DNA of 64,000 nucleotides from an uncultured Clostridia bacterium (GTDB lineage Bacteria; Bacillota; Clostridia; TANB77; CAG-508): NCBI GenBank assembly GCA_934120395.1, contig CAKOTZ010000003.1, positions 1 to 64,000 on the forward strand. The letters run 5' to 3'. The notes under the pieces are model-generated. The model was not told the origin of the DNA, did not search any database, and saw only the letters and a list, made by a program, of their open reading frames with translations. The translations under genes were made by a program, and so were the position numbers. Below are positions 44,357 to 53,361 of the stretch, one piece after another (positions within the stretch are counted from its first letter, which is position 1; each line of letters begins with the position of its first letter).

Positions 44357-45634
44357 ATGTTTGTTGATTATACAAAAATAATTATTCAGTCTGGAAATGG
44401 TGGAAATGGAGCAAGAAGTTTTAGACGTGAAAAATATGTAGCTGCTGGTGGACCAGATGGTGGAGATGGTGGAAAAGGTGGAGATATCTACTTTGAGGTT
44501 GATCCAGATTCTAATACTTTGATTGATTTTAGATATAATAAAAAGTATAAAGCAAAAGATGGCGAAAATGGAAGAGGTTCTAATTGTTATGGAAAAAGTG
44601 GTGAAGATTTAGTAATTGGTGTGCCTATTGGAACTGTTGTTAAGGATTCGGAAACAGGTAAAATAATTGCAGATTTATCCACAGAAGGTCAAAAGGAACT
44701 AATATTAAAAGGTGGAAAAGGTGGAAAAGGAAATTCCCATTTTGCAACTTCAACTAGACAGGTGCCGAATTTTGCTGGTGAAGGTGAAAAGGGTATTACT
44801 AAGGAAGTAATTTTAGAACTAAAGTTATTAGCTGATGTTGGACTAGTTGGATTTCCCAATGCAGGAAAGTCAACAATACTTTCTAGAGTAACTGCTGCTA
44901 CGCCTAAAATAGCAGATTATCCGTTCACTACAATTCAACCTAATTTAGGTGTTGTTAAAACAGAATATGGAGAGAGTTTTGTTCTAGCAGATATTCCTGG
45001 AATTATTGAAGGAGCAAGTGAAGGTGTTGGTTTAGGAATTCAATTTTTACGTCATGTGGAAAGAACAAGACTGTTATTACATGTAATTGACGTATCTGGT
45101 TTAGAAGGAAGAAATCCTGTTGATGATTTTAACAAAATAAATCAAGAACTTAAAAAGTATAGTGGAAAGTTAAGTCAAAGAAAGCAAATTATTGTAGCGA
45201 ACAAAGTTGACGTTATGCAAAATGAAGAAGGTTTAGAGAAATTAGAAATATTAGCAAAAGAAAAGGATATTGAATTATATAGGATTTCAGCTGTAACAGG
45301 CCAAGGATTAGATGAATTGTTTGAAAGAGTAGCTAATGTTTTAAAAGAACTTCCAAAGGAAGAGTTATTTGAAGAAACTGAGGAAAGAATGGTATATACT
45401 TTGGATGAGGAAAAGGATAGCTATACTGTTCGAAAAGAGAATGAAGTTTATGTTGTTGAAGGACCAGCAATTGAAAGGCTACTTAGAAAAATTAACATGG
45501 AGGATAATGAATCACTGTATTATTTTCAAAAGAATATTAAAACAATGGGAGTGGAAAATAAACTAAAGCAAATGGGAATTAAAGAAGGAGATACTATACG
45601 TTTTGTTATATGGGAATTTGAGTATTATGAATAA
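44357..45634 (+). CDS. obg: GTPase Obg/CgtA
   Basis: Obg, 425 residues, a GTPase in large-subunit assembly and stress control. The glycine-rich Obg fold fills the first 158 residues (GPDGGDGGKGGDIYFEVD), then the G domain (GFPNAGKST, ADIPGIIEGASEG, NKVD) and the C-terminal OCT domain of Gram-positive Obg (about 345-425). TTAGGAGAG precedes the ATG. It is followed by a terminator. Confidence 0.96.
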   Translation: MFVDYTKIIIQSGNGGNGARSFRREKYVAAGGPDGGDGGKGGDIYFEVDPDSNTLIDFRYNKKYKAKDGENGRGSNCYGKSGEDLVIGVPIGTVVKDSETGKIIADLSTEGQKELILKGGKGGKGNSHFATSTRQVPNFAGEGEKGITKEVILELKLLADVGLVGFPNAGKSTILSRVTAATPKIADYPFTTIQPNLGVVKTEYGESFVLADIPGIIEGASEGVGLGIQFLRHVERTRLLLHVIDVSGLEGRNPVDDFNKINQELKKYSGKLSQRKQIIVANKVDVMQNEEGLEKLEILAKEKDIELYRISAVTGQGLDELFERVANVLKELPKEELFEETEERMVYTLDEEKDSYTVRKENEVYVVEGPAIERLLRKINMEDNESLYYFQKNIKTMGVENKLKQMGIKEGDTIRFVIWEFEYYE

Positions 45635-45637
45635 TGG

Positions 45638-45667
45638 AAAGACCCTGGCAAGTGCCAAGGTCTTTTT
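45638..45667 (+). terminator. Intrinsic terminator after obg
   Basis: A 13-bp stem (AAAGACCCTGGCA with one mismatch to its partner) and a five-T tail. Confidence 0.8.
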
Positions 45668-45675
45668 GATGTTCT

Positions 45676-45987
45676 TTATTGGGTAATAATGGACAACCGC
45701 CCATAAAGTACTACGCCGGCTTTAGAGACAATTTTCACCATATCCTCTGTAATAGAATCAGGATGTGGATTAACAAAAAGCTCTAAAACTGTAGGGTTAC
45801 CTATTTTTTTAATACTGTATTCATAGGAAATAACAAGTAAAAAATTGCGACCAGATCTTGAAAGACGATTTTGGCAATTTTTCTTGCTATATGGTACAAG
45901 GCGCTCAGCGTAGGCTGGCAACAGCAGGAAACCAGTGTGGTGACTATTAATGTGGAATACTTTGGATTCAATACTTTTGTTGCGCAT
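45676..45987 (-). CDS. Small protein of unknown function, foreign-looking
   Basis: A 103-residue protein beginning MRNKSIESKVFHINSHHTGF. Its base composition and codons (CGC, CTG, GCC) differ from the surrounding AT-rich genes. It holds one in-frame CGG near its end (45699-45697, eight codons before the stop). It shares FVNP and a following segment with the protein at 41994, so the two may be distant relatives. The family is not recognised. The start is ATG 45987 with AAAGGAGTG upstream. Confidence 0.6.
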   Translation of the reverse strand: MRNKSIESKVFHINSHHTGFLLLPAYAERLVPYSKKNCQNRLSRSGRNFLLVISYEYSIKKIGNPTVLELFVNPHPDSITEDMVKIVSKAGVVLYGRLSIITQ

Positions 45988-46144
45988 TTAAGAACACTCC
46001 TTTAAACAAAATATAAATTGTATATAAAAATATTGTAACATATTGTCGAAAAATAGACAAGAGAAAAAATCAAATTAGTATAGGAAAATTTGAAAGTGCA
46101 TAGTTATTGTACGTAAAATGCCTGAATATAAAGTACATTTTGGG

Positions 46145-46173
46145 TTGAAATTTAAATAAAAACATAGTATACT
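46145..46173 (+). promoter_or_regulatory. Promoter of the 22-residue peptide gene
   Basis: TTGAAA (46145-46150), 17 bases, TATACT (46168-46173). The gap 45988-46144 otherwise holds only a 24-base sequence at 46071-46094 that is repeated at 46451-46474. Confidence 0.6.
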
Positions 46174-46221
46174 AATAAAGCCTTTAGGCAATAAGCCAAA
46201 AAGGAGGTGTTATATATACTA

Positions 46222-46290
46222 ATGAAAAAATTTATCAAATTAATTGCATTAATTATCATTCTTTTAATTTTAAAAGAATTTGATGATTAA
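46222..46290 (+). CDS. 22-residue hydrophobic peptide
   Basis: MKKFIKLIALIIILLILKEF plus DD: a basic start, one membrane-spanning run and an acidic end. It has its own promoter (46145-46173), an AAGGAGGTG ribosome site about 12 bases upstream and a strong terminator right after the stop (46295-46329), so it looks like a real gene. The size and pattern recall small membrane regulators or type I toxins. No antisense RNA was recognised. Confidence 0.5.
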   Translation: MKKFIKLIALIIILLILKEFDD

Positions 46291-46294
46291 GACA

Positions 46295-46329
46295 AAAAAA
46301 GACTAGGATTTGCCCTCCTAGTCTTTTTT
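46295..46329 (+). terminator. Intrinsic terminator after the small peptide gene
   Basis: A 14-bp perfect stem (46295-46308 with 46316-46329) ending in six T. Confidence 0.9.
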
Positions 46330-46468
46330 AATGTTACATTATACTAATGCTTTATCAAATTAATATGCTTATAAGCTAAATATAGTATACTATATTGGTT
46401 ATTATATGTCAAATAAAAAAATTTATAATTTGTACATCATGAAAAAAATAAAATTAGTATAGGAAAAT

Positions 46469-46496
46469 TTGAAATGATTTGATATAATAATATAAT
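46469..46496 (+). promoter_or_regulatory. Promoter of the SbcD-like operon
   Basis: TTGAAA (46469-46474), 16 bases, TATAAT (46491-46496), 30 bases before the ATG. Confidence 0.6.
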
Positions 46497-46526
46497 TAAT
46501 AAAACCAAGGAAAAGGGGTTATAAAA

Positions 46527-47602
46527 ATGAAGTTTGTACATATAGCTGATTTGCACTTAGATATACCGTTTTCTAGTTTAAGTGGCAAGGGGGATTTTGC
46601 ACGGAAAACGTAGATTAGAACAAAGAGATGCGTTAAAAAAAGTAATACAGTATATAAAGGATAATAATATTGGATATTTATTTATTTCTGGTGATTTATA
46701 TGAGCAAGAGTATATTCAACAGTCAACTGTAGAATATTGCAATAGACAATTCAGAGAAATTCCAAATACTAAAATTTTTATTGCACCTGGTAACCATGAT
46801 CCATATTTAAAGAATTCATATTATAAAAATTTTATTTGGAGTGCTAATGTTCATATTTTTAATGGCGAAGCTCAAAAATATGAAGAAGATGATGCTATTA
46901 TTTATGGTTCTGGATTTACTGATTTTTATAATAATAGTGAAGATATTGAAAATATTGTATTGGATAATAAAGGTAAAGCAAATGTTTTGGTAGTGCATGG
47001 TGATTTGGATGCTAGTAGAAATGCAGAAAAGCTGTATAGACCAATATCAACAAAAAAGCTACAAGAAATAGGTTTTGACTATGTTGCATTAGGTCATGTT
47101 CATAATACTAATTTTAGTCCTAATAGTAGAATTCAATATGCGGGTTCCACAATTTGTTTAGGTTTTGATGAAATTGGTAGGCACGGGATGATTGTACGGT
47201 GAAATAAATGGTGAAAATATAAAAACGGAATTTGTTGAATTGGAAAACAATAGATATCAGATAATCGATGTAGATGCATCTGATGCAGTTGATAGAGAAA
47301 TGTTAATACAGTATATAAATGATTTAAAGCTTAATGAGGAATGTTTCTATGAAATTAAGTTAGTTGGAACACGAAGGTTTGAAATAAATATTCCTGAGAT
47401 TGCAAGATATATATCAGCAGAAAATATTTTAAAGATGAAGGATGAAACTAGTAGTGCTTATGCGTTTGATGACTTATCTGAAGAAACCAGTTTAAGAGGT
47501 TTTTTTGTAAGAGAAATGATGGAGCGTATTGAAAATGCTTGTGACGAAGATAAAGATAAACTAAGGAAAGCTATGGAAATTGGTTTGGACGCTTTAGAAT
47601 AA
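46527..47602 (+). CDS. SbcD/YhaO-like DNA repair nuclease, read with two +1 shifts at CGG
   Basis: Skipping the C at 46602 and again at 47197 joins three frames into 357 residues, normal for this metallophosphoesterase family. Motifs: KFVHIADLHLD (start, DxH), YLFISGDLYE, IAPGNHDPY, VVHGDLD and ALGHVHN. The joins read GDFA-GKRRLEQRDA and HGMIV-GEINGEN; the second fits relatives, where a Gly stands before the ExxG stretch. Without shifts the protein stops after 27 codons. AAAAGGGG precedes the ATG. The partner AAA protein follows 18 bases later, as in SbcD/SbcC-type pairs. Confidence 0.8.
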
Positions 47603-47620
47603 ATGAAGGGAGGAAAAAAT

Positions 47621-49505
47621 GTGCAAATAAAAAATGTTAAAATTAATGGATTTGGTAATTTAGAAAAGAAAGAAATAGAATTAGATAGTGGCATTAATTT
47701 AATTTGTGGAAATAATGAAAGAGGAAAGTCAACTTTTCTAAAGTTTATACAAGCTATGTTTTATGGAATTTCTAAAGGAAAAGCTGGAAAACAAATAAGC
47801 GATAGTGAAAGATATACACCATGGTATGCTAAAGAATTTTCAGGTAATATAAAATATAAACTTGATGATGGTCAAGAGTTTCAAGTGTTTAGAGATTTTT
47901 CAAAGAAAAATTTGCAAATCTTAAATGATAAGCATGAGGATATTAGTGCTCAATATGAGCTAGAAAAAAATAGGGGTAATTTGTTCTTTAAGGAGCAAAC
48001 AAAGATGGACGAGGATTTGTTTTGTTCAACTGTATTGGTTGCACAAGGACAAAGCAAACTTGATAAAGGGCAACAAAGTGGATTAATACAAAAGCTTACT
48101 AATATATTATCCACAGGAAAGGATAACATATCTTATCAAAAGACTGTAGATAAGTTAAATAAAAAATTGATTGAAGAAGTTGGAACTGAACGAAGCAGTG
48201 GTAGACCTATTAATATTGTGAAGGAAAACATAAGCAAGATAAAGGCTGAAATAGATAGAATTGGCGATGTTAGAAAGGAAAAGCAATTTTTAGATAAGGA
48301 AAAGAGCAATCTTGAGGAAAAATTAGACAGAGAAACAAGTTTATTAAATTTATTAAAACAAGTTAAAACTAGAATTGAAAAAAATCAAATTGAAAAAGAG
48401 AAAATTAGAATAAATCGTGAAATGCGGTGCAAAACAAGAGGAACAATTAAAAATTATTCAGGACAATTTGAATGCTAAGCAAAGAGAACAGGCTGAAATT
48501 GGTATAGGAAAAAACAAATATATTATTTTTTTATTGTTTACTGTAATTATTTTAGGAACATTGTTTTATTTTATTAAGGATATAGGGAAGGAAATTATTA
48601 TTGCAACTGGGTGTGGATCAATTATTTTATTTTTAATTATATTTATTATAGATATGATTAAAAATAATAAAAAGAAAAGAATTTTATTTCAGGAAATAGA
48701 AGTTTTGCATGCACAAAAAAGAGATGCTTCTAATGCAATTAAAAAGGTAGAGGAAAGTGTTAGTGAAATTGAAAAAGAAATTCATTTGGCAGAGGAATTG
48801 GAATTTAGAAAAATGCAAAATGAATTTTATGGAAAATTATCTGAATATGAAATTCATAATATTTTAGAGACCTCATATCAAGATAATGTTAGAAAAATTG
48901 AAGAGCAAGAAAAAATTGTAAAGGAAACAGAACTTAGACTACGTACTGTTGAGGTTAAGCGAGAAAATATGAATTCTCAAATAGTTCAACTTGAAAAATT
49001 TGAACTTGATTTAAAACAAGCTAAGGAGAAGCAAGTTGAACTTGAAAATTTAAGAGAAAGTATAGAATTGGCAAAAGAGGTTTTGGAGCTATCATATCAA
49101 AAGGCTAAGGATAGTATTACACCAAAGTGGAAAAAGAATTTGGAAAATGCAACTGCTAAGATATCTGATGGTGTGTATAATATGGTTCAGTTTAGTGAAG
49201 AACAAGGATTGCAAATTGGATTGGAAAATGGAAAGTTAATTCCTGTGGAGTGCTTGAGTGTAGGTACTATTGATCAAATGTATTTAGCTTTGAGAATAAA
49301 TATGTTAGCCGAAATTGTAGAAGAAAAAATGCCTATAATTTTAGATGAAGCTTTTGCTTATTATGATGATAATCGTCTTGAACAAATTCTAATGTATTTA
49401 AGTGAAGAATACCCAGATAGACAAATATTAATTCTTTCGTGTAGTAATAGAGAGTATGATGCATTAAGGGGACTTAATATAAGGTTTAATGAAATTATGT
49501 TATAG
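47621..49505 (+). CDS. SbcC/YhaN-like ATPase with membrane-helix hinge, read with a +1 shift at CGG
   Basis: Skipping the C at 48425 joins two frames into 627 residues. The N-terminal half has the RecF/SMC-type Walker A CGNNERGKSTFLKF and VAQGQSKLDKG; the C-terminal half has the signature CLSVGTIDQMYLALRINM and Walker B PIILDEAFAYYDD. Between them are coiled coils and two close membrane-spanning helices (about 300-350), as in B. subtilis YhaN. At the join the frame reads NREM-GAKQEEQLK inside a coil. The start is GTG 47621 with GGGAGG 7 bases upstream. It probably forms a repair nuclease complex with the SbcD-like protein. Confidence 0.8.
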
Positions 49506-49523
49506 TGGAGAAGGTGTGGAAAA

Positions 49524-50465
49524 GTGATTAGAAAATATATGACAAATGAGGAAAACGGTAAACTTGAGGAGATTGATGATTATAGAAAAGGGGCATGGAT
49601 TAGCCTAGTTGCTCCAACGAATGAAGAGTTAAGGGAAGTATGTGAGAATATTAGAGTTGATGAAACATTTTTAAGATATCCACTGGATTATGAGGAAAAG
49701 GCGAGAATTGATCAAGAAGATGATGCTGTTTTGTTTGTTATTGATGTTCCTATTATAGAGCATCAAAAGGATGGTAAAGTTTATACTACTATGCCTTTGG
49801 GTATGATTGTTGTTAGAGATGATTTTTTTGTTACTGTATCATTAAGCTACAATCGTGTAATTGATTTGTTTGAGAGTGGCGATGTGAAAAGACTTTTTAC
49901 TTTTAAAAAAACACGTTTTATTTTGCAAATTTTGTATTATAATTCTTCGCTATTTTTAACTTTGTTAAAGCAAATAAATAAGGAAACAGAAATTGCTGAA
50001 ACTGTGTTGCAGAAGTCTATGAAGAATAAGGAATTAATTCAATTATTAAGCTTGGAAAAGAGTTTAGTGTATTTTACTACTTCTCTTCGTTCTAATGAGG
50101 CTGTTATGGAAAAAACTTTAAGGGGAAAGATTATTAAATTGTATGATGAAGATGAGGATATTTTGGAAGATGCAATTGTTGAAAACAAACAAGCTATTGA
50201 AATGAGCAAGGTGTATAGTGATATTTTAAATGGAACTATGGATGCATATGCTTCTATTATTTCAAATAATCTGAATTCTGTAATGAAGTATTTAACTTCT
50301 GTTACTATTATTTTGTCTGTACCAACAATGATAGGAAGTTTCTGGGGAATGAATGTGGATTTGCCTATTTCTAATCACCCATATGCTTTTATTATTATTT
50401 TATCTTTTGCTGTATTAATTTCTTTGGGTGTTGGTGCTTTGCTGAGAAAAAAAGATATGTTGTAG
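49524..50465 (+). CDS. CorA-family magnesium/metal transporter
   Basis: A 313-residue CorA-type channel: a large cytoplasmic N-terminal domain and two C-terminal membrane helices, the first ending in the signature GMN (SFWGMNVDLPIS), the second at about 288-305, then a basic tail. It carries divalent cations, most often Mg2+. It starts at a GTG 18 bases after the SbcC-like stop and probably belongs to the same operon. A small hairpin with eight T (50467-50492) ends it. Confidence 0.9.
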   Translation: MIRKYMTNEENGKLEEIDDYRKGAWISLVAPTNEELREVCENIRVDETFLRYPLDYEEKARIDQEDDAVLFVIDVPIIEHQKDGKVYTTMPLGMIVVRDDFFVTVSLSYNRVIDLFESGDVKRLFTFKKTRFILQILYYNSSLFLTLLKQINKETEIAETVLQKSMKNKELIQLLSLEKSLVYFTTSLRSNEAVMEKTLRGKIIKLYDEDEDILEDAIVENKQAIEMSKVYSDILNGTMDAYASIISNNLNSVMKYLTSVTIILSVPTMIGSFWGMNVDLPISNHPYAFIIILSFAVLISLGVGALLRKKDML

Positions 50466-50540
50466 AAGGTGAACTATGTTCATCTTTTTTTTGTATTTTG
50501 TTCTTTTTGATTTTAATAAGGTCCTGTGCTAACTGCCATA

Positions 50541-50760
50541 TTACCGCCTATACAAAAATATATGAAAATTTAGCCGTTCCGTTCTCCAAGGCGCTTGAAC
50601 GACAGCTTTTTCATATTTTATTGAACACATTCTAAATTTGTGTAGTGAATGACTGCTTCAAGGTCGAACTCACTTTTAAATTTTATATATTTTTGCTTAC
50701 GGCTCTATTGGGAAGAACCGAATGGAAAAAATGATATTTGTGATAAATCGCGGAAAAGAA
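50541..50760 (+). repeat. Pilin-associated structured repeat, copy 7 (short form, no terminator)
   Basis: About 13.7 kb away from the other copies, but aligned with them from TTACCGCCTA to CGCGGAAAAG. The pseudoknot arms are present. The terminator and the standard pilin leader are missing, yet a pilin-like gene still follows at 50906. Confidence 0.75.
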
Positions 50761-50905
50761 GGTTAAGAAATAAAAAATAAATTTCTATAAATGGAAAAAA
50801 TTAACATAAAATAAAACAAAATGTTATATTGAAACTTAAAACATTATGTTATATAATATTCATCAGATGAATATAAAATTAAATACAAATGAAAGGATGT
50901 TTCTT

Positions 50906-51721
50906 ATGAACTTTAAAAGTAACAAAGCAATCACATTGGTAGCATTGATAATAACAATAATAGTATTGCTAATATTAGCTGGAGTAAGTTTATCAATGGT
51001 ACTAGGAGATAATGGATTAATCAATAAAACTCAGGCAAGTGTGAATAAGTATCAAGAAAGTTATATAAATGAACAAAAGGTGTTGAATATTATGGAAGAA
51101 TACTTACATATACCTGCTAATATAGAAAAATATGATGGATTGAATATAAAAGTTGGGGAAATAGCAGTGCCAAATTTAATAATATCTGGTGAATATAGGA
51201 GCATAAGTTTTGATAGTGATAATACTGCAGTTGTAAGTGTGGATAATGTTACAGGTGAGGTTACAGGAAGAAAAGAAGGAACGGCCAATATAACGGTAAC
51301 TGTAACTAATTTTAATAGTACAAAAGAAAGCAAAAGTTGTACGGTTGTTGTAAAAGATTATTTAATAGGTGGAATAATAAATGTTAAGGGGACGGACTGT
51401 TATATATTGGGAGATGATGGAACAAATTTGAGATTATTAACTAAAGATATTATTGGTAATGCAAAATGGAGCAGTGCAAAGTCTCAAGCTAGCTCGTTTG
51501 CTAGCAATTTAGGAGGAAGTGGTAGGGTGTTAACTGTTGCAGAGGCTAAACAGTTAGATGTTGAAATAAGAAAGTGCAGTACTAGTTATTGGTTATATGA
51601 TAACTTGGGAAATCGTAATGCTGGATATGTGGGCGCAGAAGGAACTGTATCAAGTTTAGATCAGGAATGGCACAGTATCGGTATAAGACCAATGGTGATT
51701 ATTGCTAAATCTAAGTTATAG
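50906..51721 (+). CDS. Pilin-like protein with Big_2-type Ig domain
   Basis: A 271-residue protein with the pilin-like N-terminus (MNFKSNKAITLVALIIT). Residues 80-150 resemble a bacterial Ig-like Big_2 domain (VVSVDNVTGEVTGRKEGTAN). The last 110 residues are of unknown type (with AEAKQLDVEI and WLYDNLGNRNAGYVG, perhaps a lectin-like fold). The start is ATG 50906 with GAAAGGATG upstream; the upstream frame is not part of the protein. It is preceded by repeat copy 7. Confidence 0.75.
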   Translation: MNFKSNKAITLVALIITIIVLLILAGVSLSMVLGDNGLINKTQASVNKYQESYINEQKVLNIMEEYLHIPANIEKYDGLNIKVGEIAVPNLIISGEYRSISFDSDNTAVVSVDNVTGEVTGRKEGTANITVTVTNFNSTKESKSCTVVVKDYLIGGIINVKGTDCYILGDDGTNLRLLTKDIIGNAKWSSAKSQASSFASNLGGSGRVLTVAEAKQLDVEIRKCSTSYWLYDNLGNRNAGYVGAEGTVSSLDQEWHSIGIRPMVIIAKSKL

Positions 51722-51722
51722 T

Positions 51723-51769
51723 AAAAGTCAAGAAGAACTTTGATTTAATAAAGTTCTTCTTGACTTTTT
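51723..51769. terminator. Bidirectional terminator
   Basis: An 18-bp inverted repeat at 51723-51769 between two convergent genes, with A and T runs on the two sides. Confidence 0.85.
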
Positions 51770-53003
51770 AAAATTTATTTCCTAATATGTCCTCTGTTGC
51801 TTTTCGTGCTTTTTTTAGCTTTTCATATAATTGAGTAGAAACGCTAGAATCGGATTTGTTTTCGTAGTCACTTATGCTTTTATCTATGTTTAATATTTTA
51901 TATCTTTCAGGAGAAGTGCGTTTACGGTCGTCCACATATATAGGAATGTAATTTATAGAATCTATACTAATAGTGTTGTTGGCATGTTTAGTTATAGTTA
52001 ATTTTAAAATGATTGAATGATTTGTGTATTCTTTGTTTTGACCTGAAACGAAGTTTCCTAGAGAATATATAAGAAAGCCGTCTTTTTTTGTGCCATCCTC
52101 TAGGGTGATTTCTCTTTTTTCCATTGGTTCTAGAACATGTGGATGACTTCCTAAAATTAAATCTACTCCGTTTTGAAATAAAAAGTCAGCTAAATTTTCT
52201 TGCTCAGCTGTTGGTTTAAGTCGATATTCATTTCCCCAATGCATATTTACTGATATTAAGTCAACACCTAATGATTTTGCTTTTTCAATGTCTTTTTTTA
52301 TTGCTTCTTTGTCAATTAAATTAATGCAATAGTTTTTATCCTTTGGAACTGGTATACCATTAGTACCATATGTATAAGATAAAAATGCGATTTTAATACC
52401 GTTTACATCTTTTATTAATATTTCGTCTTGAGTTTCTTTTGATGAATATGTTCCTGTGTGTGATATACCAACCTGGTCTAGTGTTTCTATTGTACTAACT
52501 AAACCTTTATAACCTGAGTCTAGACTGTGATTATTTGCTGTGGATAACACATCAAATCCTAGTTCTTTGAGATTTGTTGCCAATGCTTCTGGTGTATTAA
52601 ATGTTGGATATCCACTGTAACCTTTTTCCTTGCCTGCAAATGTTGTTTCTAGATTTCCAATTGTAATATCTGCATTTCGCAAATCTGATGCAATATTGGT
52701 AAAAACATGAGAAAAGTCGTAGGTATCTGTTGATTTATTGTAGGCATCTTGATATTGCGTGTTGTGGCACATAATGTCTCCTACGACTGTCATGTTAATT
52801 GTGGTAGCTTCTTTTGGTGATGATGATTGATTGTCGATGGTATTTTCATTTTGTGTAGGTTGATATACTGTATTAGTTGATGTGATCATTTCTGAAGAAA
52901 TGTTATAGTGGAATTTGAATACCAACACTAGTAAAAAAAGTATTGCAAATAATGTAAATAAGATGTTTGGTATATTGGCTTTTTTTCTTTTTATGGTAGC
53001 CAT
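51768..53003 (-). CDS. CapA/PgsA-like metallophosphoesterase, membrane-anchored
   Basis: A 411-residue protein with an N-terminal membrane anchor (14-34), a linker, then the PGA_cap domain: TVVGDIMCHN, IGNLETTFAG, STANNHSLDSG, MHWGNEY and LGSHPHVLEP. Relatives take part in poly-gamma-glutamate capsule handling, but many lone copies have unknown substrates. No capB/capC is seen here. AAAGGAGTTG precedes the ATG. Confidence 0.88.
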   Translation of the reverse strand: MATIKRKKANIPNILFTLFAILFLLVLVFKFHYNISSEMITSTNTVYQPTQNENTIDNQSSSPKEATTINMTVVGDIMCHNTQYQDAYNKSTDTYDFSHVFTNIASDLRNADITIGNLETTFAGKEKGYSGYPTFNTPEALATNLKELGFDVLSTANNHSLDSGYKGLVSTIETLDQVGISHTGTYSSKETQDEILIKDVNGIKIAFLSYTYGTNGIPVPKDKNYCINLIDKEAIKKDIEKAKSLGVDLISVNMHWGNEYRLKPTAEQENLADFLFQNGVDLILGSHPHVLEPMEKREITLEDGTKKDGFLIYSLGNFVSGQNKEYTNHSIILKLTITKHANNTISIDSINYIPIYVDDRKRTSPERYKILNIDKSISDYENKSDSSVSTQLYEKLKKARKATEDILGNKF

Positions 53004-53153
53004 ATGACAACTCCTTTCTAGACTATTTAATTAATATTGTATCATAAGTGGATATTTATATTCAATCTATAATTAAAAAGAAAATTTGTATTGACATAAA
53101 GCCCAAAAAATAATAAGATTAGAAAAGTAATAAAAATAAAGGAAGTAGATAAT

Positions 53154-53346
53154 ATGTGGCATAGTTTTATATTAATATTAGGAACTTTAATGGCTACTGC
53201 ACGGGACTATTTTTATTTATGATGCACGTAGCATTACGAATAGAGTTTTTGGTTTTGGAGACCAAAATGAAGCATCTTTAGGTTTGAAAATGATAGGATT
53301 TATTGTAGCAATAATAGGTGCACTTATTATCTTAATTAATAAGTAA
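53154..53346 (+). CDS. 63-residue membrane protein, read with a +1 shift at CGG
   Basis: Sixteen codons (MWHSFILILGTLMATA) lead to CGG at 53202. Skipping its C continues GTIFIYDARSITNRVFGFGD and ends with a second membrane helix and NK, 63 residues in all. I know similar two-helix proteins with GTIxIxDAR and FGFGDQNE from other clostridia, without known function. Unshifted, the frame stops 4 codons later. GGAAG precedes the ATG; the ABC-F gene starts 16 bases after the stop. Confidence 0.65.
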
Positions 53347-53361
53347 AATGGGAGGTTTAAT

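Noticed and set aside
30863..53346. Frameshifted genes as ordinary pseudogenes or sequencing errors
   Set aside because: All seven breaks have the same form and codon frame, no other indels or stops are present, and in-frame CGG is otherwise nearly absent. A technical cause is still possible and is stated as a refuting test.
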